Assembly (NCBI RefSeq): GCF_000730645.1
Contig: NZ_BBIU01000009.1
Location: 57,997 to 121,996 of the forward strand
DNA: 64,000 nt
Direction of reading: 5' to 3'
Source of the DNA: Pseudomonas parafulva NBRC 16636 = DSM 17004
GTDB taxonomy: Bacteria; Pseudomonadota; Gammaproteobacteria; Pseudomonadales; Pseudomonadaceae
The translations under genes were made by a program, and so were the position numbers. The notes under the pieces are model-generated. The model worked only from the letters and a program-made list of their open reading frames with translations. It made no database searches and was not told the DNA's origin. This document shows positions 48,424 to 57,385 of the stretch, one piece after another (the stretch's first letter is position 1; every line of letters starts with the position of its first letter).

Positions 48424-49290
48424 ATGGACATCGATCAGGCCCGTACCTTTCTGGAAATCGTCCGCAGCGGCAGCCTGGTGGCCGCAGCCGAACGCCTGTT
48501 CGTCTCGCAAACGGCCGTCACTGCGCGGGTGCAGCGCCTGGAGCAACAACTGGGTTGCCAGCTGTTCGTCCGTGGCCGCAGCGGCGCCAGCCTGACCCCT
48601 GATGGCGAGGCGTTCGTCAGCTACGCCAACCAGCTAGTGCAGACCTGGGAGGCCGCGCGCCGCGAGCTGCCGCTGCCCCGCGGCTGCCAGCAGATGCTGC
48701 ACGTGGGTGGGGAAGTAAGCCTTGGTAACCCGATGATGCTGGGCTGGGTCAGTGCCCTGCACCGCGAGCTGCACGGCTACGCCATACGCAGTGAGGTCAG
48801 CGACGGCGACGCGCTGCTGCGCAAGGTGGAAATGGGCCTGCTGGATGCCGCCCTGGTGTACCAGCCCAGCTACGGCCCGGGGTTGCAGGTGGAGCAGTTG
48901 ATGGAAGAAAAGCTCATCCGCATTCGCCGGGTGGATCGGCCTGAACCCTACGTGTACATCGACTGGGGCGATGCCTTTCGCAGGCAGCACGACGCGGCGC
49001 TCCCAGAGTGTGCGCAGGCAGCACTGAGCTTCAACCTTGGCCCGCTGGCGTTGCAGTTCATCCTCGACCAGGGCGGCAGTGGCTATTTCCGCACGCGGGT
49101 GGTGCAGGCTTACCTGGACAGTGGCGTGTTCGAGCGGGTGCCGCAAGCACCCGAGTTCACCTACCCGACCTACCTGGTGTATTCACGCGAGCGCGACAGC
49201 GCAGCACTGCAACAGGCGTGCGCCACGTTGAGGCGCCTGGTGGCCGCAGACCAAAGCGACTGGTCACAGCGTTGGGACCCGGCTATCTGA
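48424..49290 (+). CDS. LysR-family transcriptional regulator
   Basis: A 288-residue regulator. The N-terminal HTH (about 1-60) reads MDIDQARTFLEIVRSGSLVAAAERLFVSQTAVTARVQRLE in two overlapping halves, with the periplasmic-binding-like effector domain after residue 90. A TAGAAT at 48392-48397 may be its -10 box. It is divergent from prpE and may control it. The 3' end overlaps the convergent HPP-CBS gene by 27 bases. Confidence 0.9.
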   Translation: MDIDQARTFLEIVRSGSLVAAAERLFVSQTAVTARVQRLEQQLGCQLFVRGRSGASLTPDGEAFVSYANQLVQTWEAARRELPLPRGCQQMLHVGGEVSLGNPMMLGWVSALHRELHGYAIRSEVSDGDALLRKVEMGLLDAALVYQPSYGPGLQVEQLMEEKLIRIRRVDRPEPYVYIDWGDAFRRQHDAALPECAQAALSFNLGPLALQFILDQGGSGYFRTRVVQAYLDSGVFERVPQAPEFTYPTYLVYSRERDSAALQQACATLRRLVAADQSDWSQRWDPAI

Positions 49291-50418
49291 CGCCTTTGGC
49301 TGGCTGAGCACCTGGCGCTGCAGGCCCGCGATTACATCGGTCTGGGTGATGACGCCGACCAGGCGCCCGGCCTCCAGTACCGGCAGGCAATGCAAGCCTC
49401 GTTCACACAGCAAGGGCAGCAGGGTATCCAGCGGGGCCGTGCTGTCGACACTCACCACCTGACGGCTCATCACCTGCTCCAGGCGCAGCACTTCACCGCC
49501 CAACAGCCGACGCCAGCCTTGCCGCTGTGGTCGCATGGCGGGGCCGAGCAGGTCGCTGACGGTGACGATGCCCACCAGTTCACCGTTGGCCAGCACCGGC
49601 AGCGATTTTACGTGATGGCCGGCCAGGCGCGTACAGGCTTGCGCCAGCGGCATGTCAGGGGTGGCGAACTGCACGTCACGGGACATTACCGAGGCTGCGG
49701 TCAAGCCGCCCAGGCTGCGCCGCAGCGCCTGCTGCTCGGTCGCCAGGATGATCTGCTCCAGTTCAGCACGGCTGACGTCGACGAACTCACCGAGGGCCTC
49801 CAGGGCCTGGTCCAGGTCTTCGCCCCGTACGCCCACCCGTTCGCGGGGGGGCGGGTCCTGGGTGTGGTGCAGGTCCTTGCGCGAGGCCGGGCCCTTTGGG
49901 TAAGCCGCGCCCGTGCAACGGTTGTAGAGGATGGCCACGGCTACCAGCACCCCTGCGTTCAACAGCACCGGCTCCAGCAGGTGCTCGCCCATGGCGGTGA
50001 GCCCTGGGTCGGCAAGCACCACGCTTACCGCAACACCGCCACCGGGCGGATGCAGGCAGCGCATCAGGCACATCACCAGTACCGAAACGCCCAGGGCGCT
50101 GGCCGCCACCCAAAGCTCAGGCCCGAAACATTGCCGCATGGCCAGCCCGATGATGCCAGCCAATGCATAGCTGCCCACCACGGGCCAAGGCTGGGCCAAT
50201 GGGCCGGAATGCACGGCGAACACCAGCACCGCCGAGGCGGCCAGAGGGCCTAGCAGATGCAAGGCAATGGCAGGGCCGAATACCAAGCTGGTCACCCAGC
50301 CGGCGAGGAATAAACCCAGGAGTGCGCCAACACCTGCACGCAGCCATTCTTTCGGCGGCGTATTCAGGGGCGCTGGCAGCCATCGGTGCAGGCGATTCGG
50401 GGATCGTGAGGCGGGCAT
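49264..50418 (-). CDS. HPP-family membrane protein with C-terminal CBS pair
   Basis: A 384-residue protein. The N-terminal HPP domain (about 15-165) has four or five TM helices and the name-giving motif in MRCLHPPGGGVAVSVVL. A linker is followed by two CBS domains (about 240-295 and 315-370; SVMSRDVQFATPDMPL and QVMSRQVVSVDSTAPLD). CBS pairs bind adenine nucleotides, suggesting energy- or ligand-controlled transport; some HPP proteins act in nitrite transport. Its 3' end overlaps the LysR gene tail-to-tail. Confidence 0.88.
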   Translation of the reverse strand: MPASRSPNRLHRWLPAPLNTPPKEWLRAGVGALLGLFLAGWVTSLVFGPAIALHLLGPLAASAVLVFAVHSGPLAQPWPVVGSYALAGIIGLAMRQCFGPELWVAASALGVSVLVMCLMRCLHPPGGGVAVSVVLADPGLTAMGEHLLEPVLLNAGVLVAVAILYNRCTGAAYPKGPASRKDLHHTQDPPPRERVGVRGEDLDQALEALGEFVDVSRAELEQIILATEQQALRRSLGGLTAASVMSRDVQFATPDMPLAQACTRLAGHHVKSLPVLANGELVGIVTVSDLLGPAMRPQRQGWRRLLGGEVLRLEQVMSRQVVSVDSTAPLDTLLPLLCERGLHCLPVLEAGRLVGVITQTDVIAGLQRQVLSQPKASDSRVPTL

Positions 50419-50601
50419 CAGGTATTGGATCTATCTTGTGCAGGGAATGGGCAACCACACAGCGCCCTGTCATCGAGCAACGGGTTCGCTCAAGGGCGGG
50501 ATTCTGCACGGGCCAACGCCACCGAACCAATTCAAAAAAATGCGCTTGAGGTGCAATTTTCTTGCACCACGAAGCCAGACATCGAGGATGGCAGCCCCGT
50601 T

Positions 50602-51921
50602 TCAAGCCCCCTTGCGGGGCAGATTGAGTGTGACTCGCAAGCCACCCAGGGGGCTCTGCGCGAGCGACAGGGTTCCACCCCAGGCGTCACAGATGTCGCG
50701 CACGATACCCAACCCCAGGCCATGGCCGTCGACCTGTTCGTCCAGCCGCGAACCGCGCTCAAGCACCTGCTGTCGGCGGCTTTCCGGGATACCAGGGCCA
50801 TCGTCGTCCACCCACAGTTGGTACCCGACGGCCGTGGAAGCGATCCCCAGGCGCACTTCACTGTCCGCCCACTTGCAGGCGTTATCCAGCAGGTTGCCCA
50901 GCAGCTCAAGGCTGTCTTCCCGGTCCCAGGGCAGCAACAGCCCGGCGGGCACGTCACTTTCCAGCCGCAGGCCCTCACCGTGAATCATGCCGAGTGTGCC
51001 AAGCAGCCCCGGCAGCTCGGCGTCACAATCGAACTGGGCGCCGGGCAAGGCATCGCCGGCCAGGCGCGCACGGTTGAGTTCACGCGCCAGGCGCTGCTGG
51101 ATCTGCTCCAGTTGCTCACGCATCTGCCCGCTGAACCCAGGCACCCCGTGCAGCCGGTCGCTGGACGCCAGGCTCAGCAACACCGCCAACGGGGTTTTCA
51201 ACGCGTGGCCCAGGTTGCCTAGGGCATTGCGCGAGCGGCGCAGGCTGTCTTCGGTGTGATTGAGCAGGTGGTTGATCTGCCCCACCAACGGTGCCAGTTC
51301 GCTGGGCACCTCGTCGTCCAGTTGCGAGCGCTGCCCTTGCTGCAACTGCGCAATCTGCTGCCGGGCACGCTCCAGCGGCCGCAGCGACCGGGTAACGGTG
51401 ATGCGCTGCAGCACCAGCACCAAGGCCAGCGCCACCAGCCCCATGCCCAGGCCGATCTGCTGCAGGCGGCGGAACCCCTCGCGCACCGGCGAGTAATCTT
51501 GCGCGACACTGATCGAGATATCCTGGCCCAGGCGCCGGTAGTCGGCGCGCAGGGTCAGCAATTCCTGGCCCTCGGGGCCCAGCTCGTGCCGGTCGGACAG
51601 GCCAGGGGCGGAAGGCTTGGGCATGTTCATGTCCCACAACGAGCGCGACCGCCAGGTACCCTGGTCGAAATCAATGCGAAAATAGTGGCCAGAAAACGGC
51701 CGTTGGTACGCGGCAGAGATACGCCGCTCGTCCAGTTGCAGCCCGGAGGGCCCTCGCACCAGCGCCACCAGCAGGGTTTCACTTTCGTTGCGCAGGCCGT
51801 TTTCCAGGTAGCGCTGCAGGCCAGCTTCGAACAACCACAGGGTAAGCTGTGCCAGCACCACCCCCACCACCACCAGCACAGCCACCAGGCCAAGGCTCAG
51901 GCGTGCCTGGATCGACTTCAT
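50602..51921 (-). CDS. Two-component sensor histidine kinase (BqsS/CarS- or PhoQ-like)
   Basis: A 439-residue membrane kinase. TM1 (about 10-32), a periplasmic domain of about 120 residues, TM2 (about 160-180, [16 protein letters not shown]), HAMP-like linker, H-box [17 protein letters not shown] near 237, and ATPase boxes [10 protein letters not shown] and [18 protein letters not shown]. The start overlaps the upstream response regulator gene (ATGA). With two PepSY genes upstream, the set resembles the P. aeruginosa BqsRS/CarRS locus, which responds to Fe(II) or calcium; that match is from memory and not proven. Confidence 0.88.
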   Translation of the reverse strand: MKSIQARLSLGLVAVLVVVGVVLAQLTLWLFEAGLQRYLENGLRNESETLLVALVRGPSGLQLDERRISAAYQRPFSGHYFRIDFDQGTWRSRSLWDMNMPKPSAPGLSDRHELGPEGQELLTLRADYRRLGQDISISVAQDYSPVREGFRRLQQIGLGMGLVALALVLVLQRITVTRSLRPLERARQQIAQLQQGQRSQLDDEVPSELAPLVGQINHLLNHTEDSLRRSRNALGNLGHALKTPLAVLLSLASSDRLHGVPGFSGQMREQLEQIQQRLARELNRARLAGDALPGAQFDCDAELPGLLGTLGMIHGEGLRLESDVPAGLLLPWDREDSLELLGNLLDNACKWADSEVRLGIASTAVGYQLWVDDDGPGIPESRRQQVLERGSRLDEQVDGHGLGLGIVRDICDAWGGTLSLAQSPLGGLRVTLNLPRKGA

Positions 51922-52586
51922 GCAGCGCTACCGGCGTAAAGGTAACCCTGACCGCGGCGGGTTTCGATCACGCTGCGCCCCAGCTTGCGGCGCAGGTGGT
52001 TGACATGCACTTCCAGGACGTTGGAGTCGCGCTCGGTTTCACCGTCGTACAGGTGCTCGGCCAGGTGGGTCTTGGAGAGGATCTGCTGCGGGTGCAGCAT
52101 GAAGTAGCGCAGCAGGCGGAATTCGGCAGCCGTCAACTGGATGTCCACACCCTCACGGCTCACGCACTGTCGGCGCTCGTCGAGGTGCAGGCCCGCCGCC
52201 TCCAGCGTTGGCTGGTTGGCCAGGCCACGGGCGCGGCGCAGCAGCGCCTGGATACGCAATTGCAGTTCTTCGGGGTGGAAGGGTTTGCTGAGGTAGTCGT
52301 CGGCACCAGCCTTCAACCCCTCGATCCGTTCGGCCCACGAGCCTCGCGCCGTGAGGATGAGCACAGGCGTAGCCAGGCCGGCTGCCCGCCACTGGGCCAG
52401 CACGTCGAGGCCCGGCAGCCCCGGCAGGCCGAGGTCGAGGATAATCAGGTCGTAGGGCTCGCACTGGCCCTGGTAGGCCGCATCGCGGCCATCGGCCAGC
52501 CAATCGACCGCGTAGCCCTGGCGTTGCAGGGTGGCTGTCAGTTCATCGGCCAGCGGCACGTTGTCCTCGACAAGCAACAGGCGCAT
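51918..52586 (-). CDS. OmpR/PhoB-family response regulator
   Basis: A 222-residue regulator. Receiver (about 1-115): [13 protein letters not shown], phospho-Asp in [17 protein letters not shown] near residue 51, Lys in [11 protein letters not shown]. The C-terminal winged helix (about 125-220) contains [21 protein letters not shown] and [10 protein letters not shown]. It overlaps the kinase gene by four bases and directly abuts the PepSY gene upstream. Confidence 0.93.
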   Translation of the reverse strand: MRLLLVEDNVPLADELTATLQRQGYAVDWLADGRDAAYQGQCEPYDLIILDLGLPGLPGLDVLAQWRAAGLATPVLILTARGSWAERIEGLKAGADDYLSKPFHPEELQLRIQALLRRARGLANQPTLEAAGLHLDERRQCVSREGVDIQLTAAEFRLLRYFMLHPQQILSKTHLAEHLYDGETERDSNVLEVHVNHLRRKLGRSVIETRRGQGYLYAGSAA

Positions 52587-52901
52587 TCAGTCATCTTCCT
52601 CGTCTTTGAGCAGGGCGCCGGTACTGGCGTCGAGCTTGATTTCGCGCACCACGCCCTCCGCCGTCAACAGCTCGACTTCGTATTCATAGCGGTCGTGTTC
52701 TTCTTCGAGTTCGGCCTCGAGCAGACGCGCCCCGGGGTGACGCCCCAGGGCGGTCTGCAGCAGGTGCTCGAGGGGCAGGATGACACCCTTCTGGCGCAAC
52801 GCCAGGGCCTCGTCCTGGTCCAGGTCACGGGCAGCGGCCAAAGAGCACACTGCCAGTAACGCCAGGGCCAGGTAGCCTACCGCCCGTGGTGGCTGACTCA
52901 T
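52587..52901 (-). CDS. PepSY domain exported protein (first copy downstream)
   Basis: A 104-residue precursor with a signal peptide (about 1-24, VGYLALALLAVCSLAAA) and one PepSY domain (about 30-100) ending in KLDASTGALLKDEEDD. PepSY proteins are periplasmic modulators, first linked to protease inhibition. It shares one base with the neighbouring PepSY gene (stop/start overlap TGATGA-like) and is followed with no gap by the response regulator. Confidence 0.87.
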   Translation of the reverse strand: MSQPPRAVGYLALALLAVCSLAAARDLDQDEALALRQKGVILPLEHLLQTALGRHPGARLLEAELEEEHDRYEYEVELLTAEGVVREIKLDASTGALLKDEEDD

Positions 52902-53209
52902 CAGCTGTCCCGCTCGTCCTTCACGACTTCACCGGTCTTGGCATCGAGGGCCACGTCCCACTCGACGTTCTGGGCATCGCGCAGCTCCACCTTGTAGATG
53001 TAGCGGCCGTATTCGTTCTCAAGCTCCGAGTCGGTAACAGTGGAACCCGGGTGTTTGGCGATGGCGGCGGCCTTGAGTTCGTCCAGCGACTTGATGGTTT
53101 TGGCGTTCACCAGCTTGACCACTTCATCGGGCTGTACGTCCTTGGCGAAGGCGGCGTTGGCACCCAGGGCAAGGGCGGCGGCGGTGAACAGGGCAGTCAA
53201 GGTTTTCAT
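52901..53209 (-). CDS. PepSY domain exported protein (second copy)
   Basis: A 102-residue precursor: signal peptide ending at NAAFAKD, then a PepSY domain with KSLDELKAAAIAKHPGSTVTD and the C-terminal VALDAKTGEVVKDERDS. AGGAGAAACCTACG before ATG at 53209 fixes the start. It is the first gene of the PepSY-PepSY-RR-HK operon. It is similar in layout to the next gene and probably arose by duplication. Confidence 0.88.
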   Translation of the reverse strand: MKTLTALFTAAALALGANAAFAKDVQPDEVVKLVNAKTIKSLDELKAAAIAKHPGSTVTDSELENEYGRYIYKVELRDAQNVEWDVALDAKTGEVVKDERDS

Positions 53210-53353
53210 CGTAGGTTTCTCCTGGAAGCTGTACAAGTTGTCTACGCAATCAACATTACCCAGCCGTCCTTAATTGAACCTGAAAAAGCTGGCGACATGA
53301 TAGCGCAGGCGCTGCACGCTTCACGATCAACCCCTTCAGCCCCTGCCTCGCCC

Positions 53354-53359
53354 TATAAT
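53354..53359 (+). promoter_or_regulatory. Candidate -10 box for patatin-like gene
   Basis: A perfect TATAAT lies 28 bases before the ATG at 53388. No good -35 hexamer is apparent at standard spacing. Confidence 0.4.
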
Positions 53360-53387
53360 GCGACACTCTCTGCCCAGGACCCCAGCC

Positions 53388-54467
53388 ATGAGCGCCATCC
53401 ACATCAAATACCCCGCCCTCACCTTCAAAGCCGGGCGGCGCGCACTGGGCCAGGTGCGTGAACGCGGGCTGCAGGCGGCGGATGTGGGCATATTGCCCGG
53501 GGCTGCCGGCGGGCCTAAACCGCTGGGCATCCAGGGCCTGGACCTGGCGCTGTTCGGCGAGTGGCTGCCAGCGGCCCCGCGCCCTCGCGCCCTCATCGGG
53601 GCATCGATCGGTGCCTGGCGCTTCGCCAGCGCCTGCCTGCAAGACCCGGTCGCCGGCCTGCGCCGCCTGGGCGAGCTGTATACCGAGCAGGACTTCGCCA
53701 AGGGCGTAACCCCCACCGACATCAGCCGCAGTTGCCAGCACATGCTCGACGACCTGCTACAAGCCCGCGACGGTGAGGTGCTTGCCAACCCGCACTACCG
53801 CCTGAACATTCTGGTGGTCAAAAGCCATGGCCAGCTCGCCCACGACCATCGGGGCCGCCTGGGTATCGCCCTGGGTTCGGTGGTCGCCAGCAACCTGCTG
53901 GGCCGCGCCAGGCTGGGGCGCCACTTCGAACGCGTCATCCTGCACGACCGGCGCACGCTCCCCCCCCTGAACGAACTGACAGACTTCCCTTCCCGCTACT
54001 TGCCGCTGGACCTGGCGAACCTGCGCCACGCCCTGCTGGCTTCGGGCTCCATCCCCATGGTGATGGAAGGTGTGAAGGACATCCCCGGTGCTGGCGCAGG
54101 CACCTACCGCGATGGCGGCCTGCTCGACTACCACCTCGACCTGCCTTACCAAGGTGACGACCTGGTGTTGTACCCGCATTTTACCGACAAGGTGGTCCCC
54201 GGCTGGTTCGACAAGGCCTTGCCCTGGCGCAAGGGTGACCCCACGCGCCTGCAGAACGTGGTACTGCTCACACCGTCCCCGCAGTACCTGGCAGCCCTGC
54301 CCTACGGGAAGCTGCCTGACCGCAACGACTTCAAGCGCTTCATGGGCGACGCCCCTTCACGCAAGCGCTATTGGTACAAGGCCATTGCAGAGAGTGAGCG
54401 GTTGGGCGATGAACTGCTCGAACTGGTTGCCACAGGGCGAGTGCATGAGCGGCTGCAGGCCCTGTAA
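53388..54467 (+). CDS. Patatin-like phospholipase family protein
   Basis: A 359-residue predicted lipolytic acyl hydrolase. The nucleophile elbow GASIGAWR near residue 74 gives the GxSxG serine, and YRDGGLLDYH near 240 supplies the catalytic Asp of the Ser-Asp dyad. No signal peptide. The glycine-rich oxyanion segment GILPGAAGGPKPLG near 35 precedes the Ser, as in patatins. The substrate is presumably a phospholipid or other acyl ester. Confidence 0.82.
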   Translation: MSAIHIKYPALTFKAGRRALGQVRERGLQAADVGILPGAAGGPKPLGIQGLDLALFGEWLPAAPRPRALIGASIGAWRFASACLQDPVAGLRRLGELYTEQDFAKGVTPTDISRSCQHMLDDLLQARDGEVLANPHYRLNILVVKSHGQLAHDHRGRLGIALGSVVASNLLGRARLGRHFERVILHDRRTLPPLNELTDFPSRYLPLDLANLRHALLASGSIPMVMEGVKDIPGAGAGTYRDGGLLDYHLDLPYQGDDLVLYPHFTDKVVPGWFDKALPWRKGDPTRLQNVVLLTPSPQYLAALPYGKLPDRNDFKRFMGDAPSRKRYWYKAIAESERLGDELLELVATGRVHERLQAL

Positions 54468-54492
54468 CAGCCTTGCCAACCAGGCAACACAC

Positions 54493-54912
54493 TCACTGCC
54501 CGCGCCAGGCCTCCAAACGGGTAAACGCGTACATCCCCGCCAGCACGGCGATGAAGAACACCACGATTTGCCAGTGCCCCGTCAACAGCACCGCCACCGC
54601 AGGGCCGGGGCAGATACCGGCAATACCCCAACCGGCGCCGAACAACAGGCTGCCCACGATCAAACGGGTATCCAGCCCCCGCTTGGTCGGCAGTTGCACT
54701 GCAGCCCCCAGCAGCGACTGCCGGCGTGTACGCGCCCAGTTCAGCGGCGCGGCCGCCACCGCGATGGCACCCACCATCACCAGCGCGAGCGAGGGGTCCC
54801 ACGCACCGGTCACATCGAGAAATGCCAGTACCTTGGCGGGGTTGGCCATCCCCGCCAGCAGCAGGCCCAGGCCGAACACCAGGCCGGCAACGAATGCGCT
54901 TAGCTTGATCAT
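54493..54912 (-). CDS. YeeE/YedE-type (DUF6691) membrane protein, second half
   Basis: A 139-residue protein with about four TM helices, GxxxG-rich (LVFGLGLLLAGMANPAKVLAFLD) and a conserved Cys motif WGIAGICPGPAVA near residue 100. It is one of two half-size subunits that match a full-length YeeE/YedE thiosulfate/sulfur-compound transporter. It starts two bases after its partner's stop, so they form an operon. A sulfur substrate is inferred from the family. Confidence 0.85.
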   Translation of the reverse strand: MIKLSAFVAGLVFGLGLLLAGMANPAKVLAFLDVTGAWDPSLALVMVGAIAVAAAPLNWARTRRQSLLGAAVQLPTKRGLDTRLIVGSLLFGAGWGIAGICPGPAVAVLLTGHWQIVVFFIAVLAGMYAFTRLEAWRGQ

Positions 54913-54914
54913 TT

Positions 54915-55349
54915 TCACACGCCCCACACATGACGAATGAGGTACACCGTCGCCATGCCCGCGACCATGAAACACAGCGTGGCCACGATTGAGCGCGGGG
55001 ACAGCCGGGACACCCCGCAGACGCCATGGCCGCTGGTGCACCCCGAGCCGTAGCGGGTCCCGATCCCCACCAGCAGACCCGCCGTCACCAGGGCTGGCCA
55101 GTGGGCCTGTACGTCGATTGCTGGCAGTACGGCGAATGCACCCCAGAGCAGCGGCGCAGCCAGCAGCCCCAACAGGAACAGCGCCTTTTCGCTCCAGCCT
55201 TCGCTGCGAGGGTTCACGACGCTGGCCAATACCCCGCTGATACCTGCGATACGGCCGTTACCGAGCATGAACACCGCCACAGCCAGGCCGATCAACGCGC
55301 CCCCGCCCAGCGATGACCAAGGCGTGAAGTGGGTCCAATCAATGCTCAT
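54915..55349 (-). CDS. YeeE/YedE family membrane protein, first half
   Basis: A 144-residue protein with about four TM helices. It carries the diagnostic sulfur-transport motif [22 protein letters not shown] near residue 100-121; the paired Cys are thought to relay the sulfur substrate in YeeE. First gene of the two-gene unit. Such pairs often accompany sulfide or persulfide detoxification genes, but none is seen here. Confidence 0.87.
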   Translation of the reverse strand: MSIDWTHFTPWSSLGGGALIGLAVAVFMLGNGRIAGISGVLASVVNPRSEGWSEKALFLLGLLAAPLLWGAFAVLPAIDVQAHWPALVTAGLLVGIGTRYGSGCTSGHGVCGVSRLSPRSIVATLCFMVAGMATVYLIRHVWGV

Positions 55350-55471
55350 GCGGATCTCCCGTCGACAAGGCCAACTGCAACGCGCGTGCTACCGGCCGTC
55401 GCAGAATCAGGCAGGTTGGCGCTGCAAAACAGGGTAATATACGCCTCACCACCAGCTTTACAGGTCCACCC

Positions 55472-55828
55472 GTGGAAATTTTCAAAGAGTTCACATTCGA
55501 ATCGGCTCACCGCCTGCCCCATGTTCCCGAAGGCCACAAATGCGGCCGCCTGCACGGGCATTCATTCAAGGTTGCGCTGCACCTGACCGGCCCGCTCGAC
55601 CCGCACACCGGCTGGATCCGCGACTTCGCCGAGGTCAAGGCGATCTTCAAGCCGATTTATGACCGGCTGGACCACAACTACCTCAACGACATCCCTGGCC
55701 TGGAAAACCCTACCAGTGAAGTGATCGCCAAGTGGATCTGGGAGCAGGTCAAGCCCCTGCTCCCGGAGCTGTCCAAGGTGCGCATTCACGAAACCTGCAC
55801 CAGTGGCTGCGAATATACCGGCGACTGA
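55472..55828 (+). CDS. queD: 6-carboxytetrahydropterin synthase
   Basis: A 118-residue enzyme of queuosine biosynthesis converting dihydroneopterin triphosphate to 6-carboxytetrahydropterin. Zinc His residues are in FESAHRLP and RLHGHSF; the catalytic Cys is in [11 protein letters not shown] near residue 27; Asp/His of the charge relay are in [10 protein letters not shown]; the pterin-anchoring Glu is in HETCTSG. GTG start. No preQ1 riboswitch is evident upstream, and no other que gene adjoins it. Confidence 0.94.
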   Translation: MEIFKEFTFESAHRLPHVPEGHKCGRLHGHSFKVALHLTGPLDPHTGWIRDFAEVKAIFKPIYDRLDHNYLNDIPGLENPTSEVIAKWIWEQVKPLLPELSKVRIHETCTSGCEYTGD

Positions 55829-55830
55829 CG

Positions 55831-56439
55831 TCAGGCCTGCGGGCGGGGATGCGGGGGCACCGGCACTTCCGTTATCTCCAGGGTCACCAGGCCCCTGACG
55901 CCTTTCCAGTCGTTGAGGTAGGCTCGGGTGAAATCCTCGGTACGCCTCACGCTCTTGCCTGACGGGTTGCACAACGTAAGATTGAAGCGGCGTACGCCAG
56001 GCGTCAGCCGCTCAGGGTCCAACCCATCAACCTGCCACAGTGGTGCAGTGGGCTGCTCCCACCGGTAAGGGTCCTGGGGCACGGCATACAGGCCCAAGTA
56101 GCCATCTACGTTGCTGTCCAACACCCTGTCCAGGCGTGGCCACAGGTCTAGCGTTCTCCCGGAATAGGCCGGCCGAATGTCATAGACATACTGCTCACCG
56201 ATGCGGTACACCCCGAACCAGAAACGTTCGCATAGCACGCCATCACCCTCGGGGTAAGCCGGCAGACGCCCGCAGCGGACCCAGCCGTCATCGCGGTCAC
56301 CGCTGTCCACCGTGCTCCAGACTGGAATGAAGGCTTTTGAGGTATCAGGATCGACCTGCGCCGCCTCACCCACTTGCGCCGTGTGCCACCAGCAGCGTGC
56401 GTTGAAACACAGATAGGGCTGAAATTTGTAATAGCTCAT
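55831..56439 (-). CDS. Hypothetical protein
   Basis: A 202-residue soluble protein, rich in aromatic residues and without signal peptide: SYYKFQPYLCFNARCWW at the N-terminus, a central RFWFGVYRIGEQYVYDIRP, and VRGLVTLEITEVPVPPHP at the C-terminus. Base composition and codon use look like its neighbours. Stop lies two bases from the convergent queD stop. No family recognised. Confidence 0.65.
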   Translation of the reverse strand: MSYYKFQPYLCFNARCWWHTAQVGEAAQVDPDTSKAFIPVWSTVDSGDRDDGWVRCGRLPAYPEGDGVLCERFWFGVYRIGEQYVYDIRPAYSGRTLDLWPRLDRVLDSNVDGYLGLYAVPQDPYRWEQPTAPLWQVDGLDPERLTPGVRRFNLTLCNPSGKSVRRTEDFTRAYLNDWKGVRGLVTLEITEVPVPPHPRPQA

Positions 56440-56511
56440 GTCGGTTAATCCCAGGTTCAGAAGCCCAGGACGATGCCGGAACCCCCCGCCATTTCGGCAG
56501 GTGGAAATAGC

Positions 56512-57015
56512 CTACTTCAAGGCGTCGGCAAGGAATGCCGGGGCGATGTAGCGCTGGTAATGCGCTTCGGACAGCAGGAAGAACTCACGGTCGATGGCGT
56601 CACGCAGCTGTGGCAGCTCCCAGTCTCTGAACTCGGGCAGCAGGGCCATGCCGTAGGCCTCAACATCCCGGATCATGCGCGCCCCCCGGGCGATCAGCTG
56701 GTAAGCCCAGCAGTACTCCGACTGCTGCTCGACAAAACGGATGGCGCGCTGCTCCAGTTGCTGGCGCAGCAATGCTTTGTCGAACACCTCCAGTTTGGCC
56801 ATCATCACCTGGACCAGCAGTTGCTCCAGCCGCAGCCACACGGCGCGCTTTTGCTCGTCGTCGTAACCATTCCAGTTGATGACCTCGTGATGGAAGCGCT
56901 TGCAGCCACGGCAGACGGTGTCCCCATACACCGTGGAACACAGGCCGACGCAAGGGGTCTTGATGGACTTGTTGGACATGAAAAACAACGGCTTGAAGAA
57001 GGAATACCGGGCCAT
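56512..57015 (-). CDS. DUF1289 domain protein
   Basis: A 167-residue protein with the DUF1289 Cys signature KTPCVGLCSTVYGDTVCRGCKRFHHEVINW near residues 19-48: four Cys that probably bind zinc or an Fe-S cluster. The remaining helical part (about 60-165) is extra to the core domain. ATG at 57015 has AAAGGG upstream; an internal ATG (56979) lacks a site. It is divergent from acnB. Function unknown. Confidence 0.82.
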   Translation of the reverse strand: MARYSFFKPLFFMSNKSIKTPCVGLCSTVYGDTVCRGCKRFHHEVINWNGYDDEQKRAVWLRLEQLLVQVMMAKLEVFDKALLRQQLEQRAIRFVEQQSEYCWAYQLIARGARMIRDVEAYGMALLPEFRDWELPQLRDAIDREFFLLSEAHYQRYIAPAFLADALK

Positions 57016-57385
57016 GTTAGCCCTTTGTCTAACCGGGGTCACCCGTTAAAGTCATGATCGCCGCCTTACCTTCGGGCATTTTTTACCGTAGAATCATTCG
57101 GCCTTTTCGAAGGCAACAATGTCCGTTGGAAGCTGTTTTCAAAGCGTCACGAGCACAGTTGATCCGGCAGAACGGCGTTGGCCCGGGCCCTGCACCCTCA
57201 GCAGCCCCTGGCCAGCCCTCATCAGTTTCCCGTTCTGCAGGCGTAAAACTTTGAAAGCAGCTTCTGTAAGGATTCCTTGCGACCCTGGCTGGGCGGCCCA
57301 AGAAGCCGTCATTGCGCACGGGTGCACGGAATGCTGGATGAGCGTCCCGGACCCCCTTTAGGGACCACTGATGAGGGAAATAACT
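57016..57385 (+). promoter_or_regulatory. acnB leader region with nested inverted repeats
   Basis: A 370-base gap without a convincing gene. A TAGAAT at 57089-57094 may be the -10 box. Next comes a UUCG-type hairpin, GCCTT-TTCG-AAGGC (57101-57114). Then three nested arm pairs: 57129-57144 with 57249-57264 (15 of 16 bases match), 57167-57175 with 57230-57238 (9 of 9), and 57179-57183 with 57210-57214 (5 of 5). Together they could fold a roughly 135-base structured RNA in the leader. An 80-codon frame from 57119 is not protein-like. GAGGG precedes the acnB GTG by eight bases. Confidence 0.5.

Noticed and set aside
55350..55471. preQ1 riboswitch before queD
   Set aside because: The gap lacks a recognisable preQ1 aptamer pseudoknot pattern.
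57119..57361. An 80-residue protein encoded in the acnB leader
   Set aside because: The translation is rich in Pro, Ser and Trp without domain features, and its span coincides with the inverted-repeat structure.
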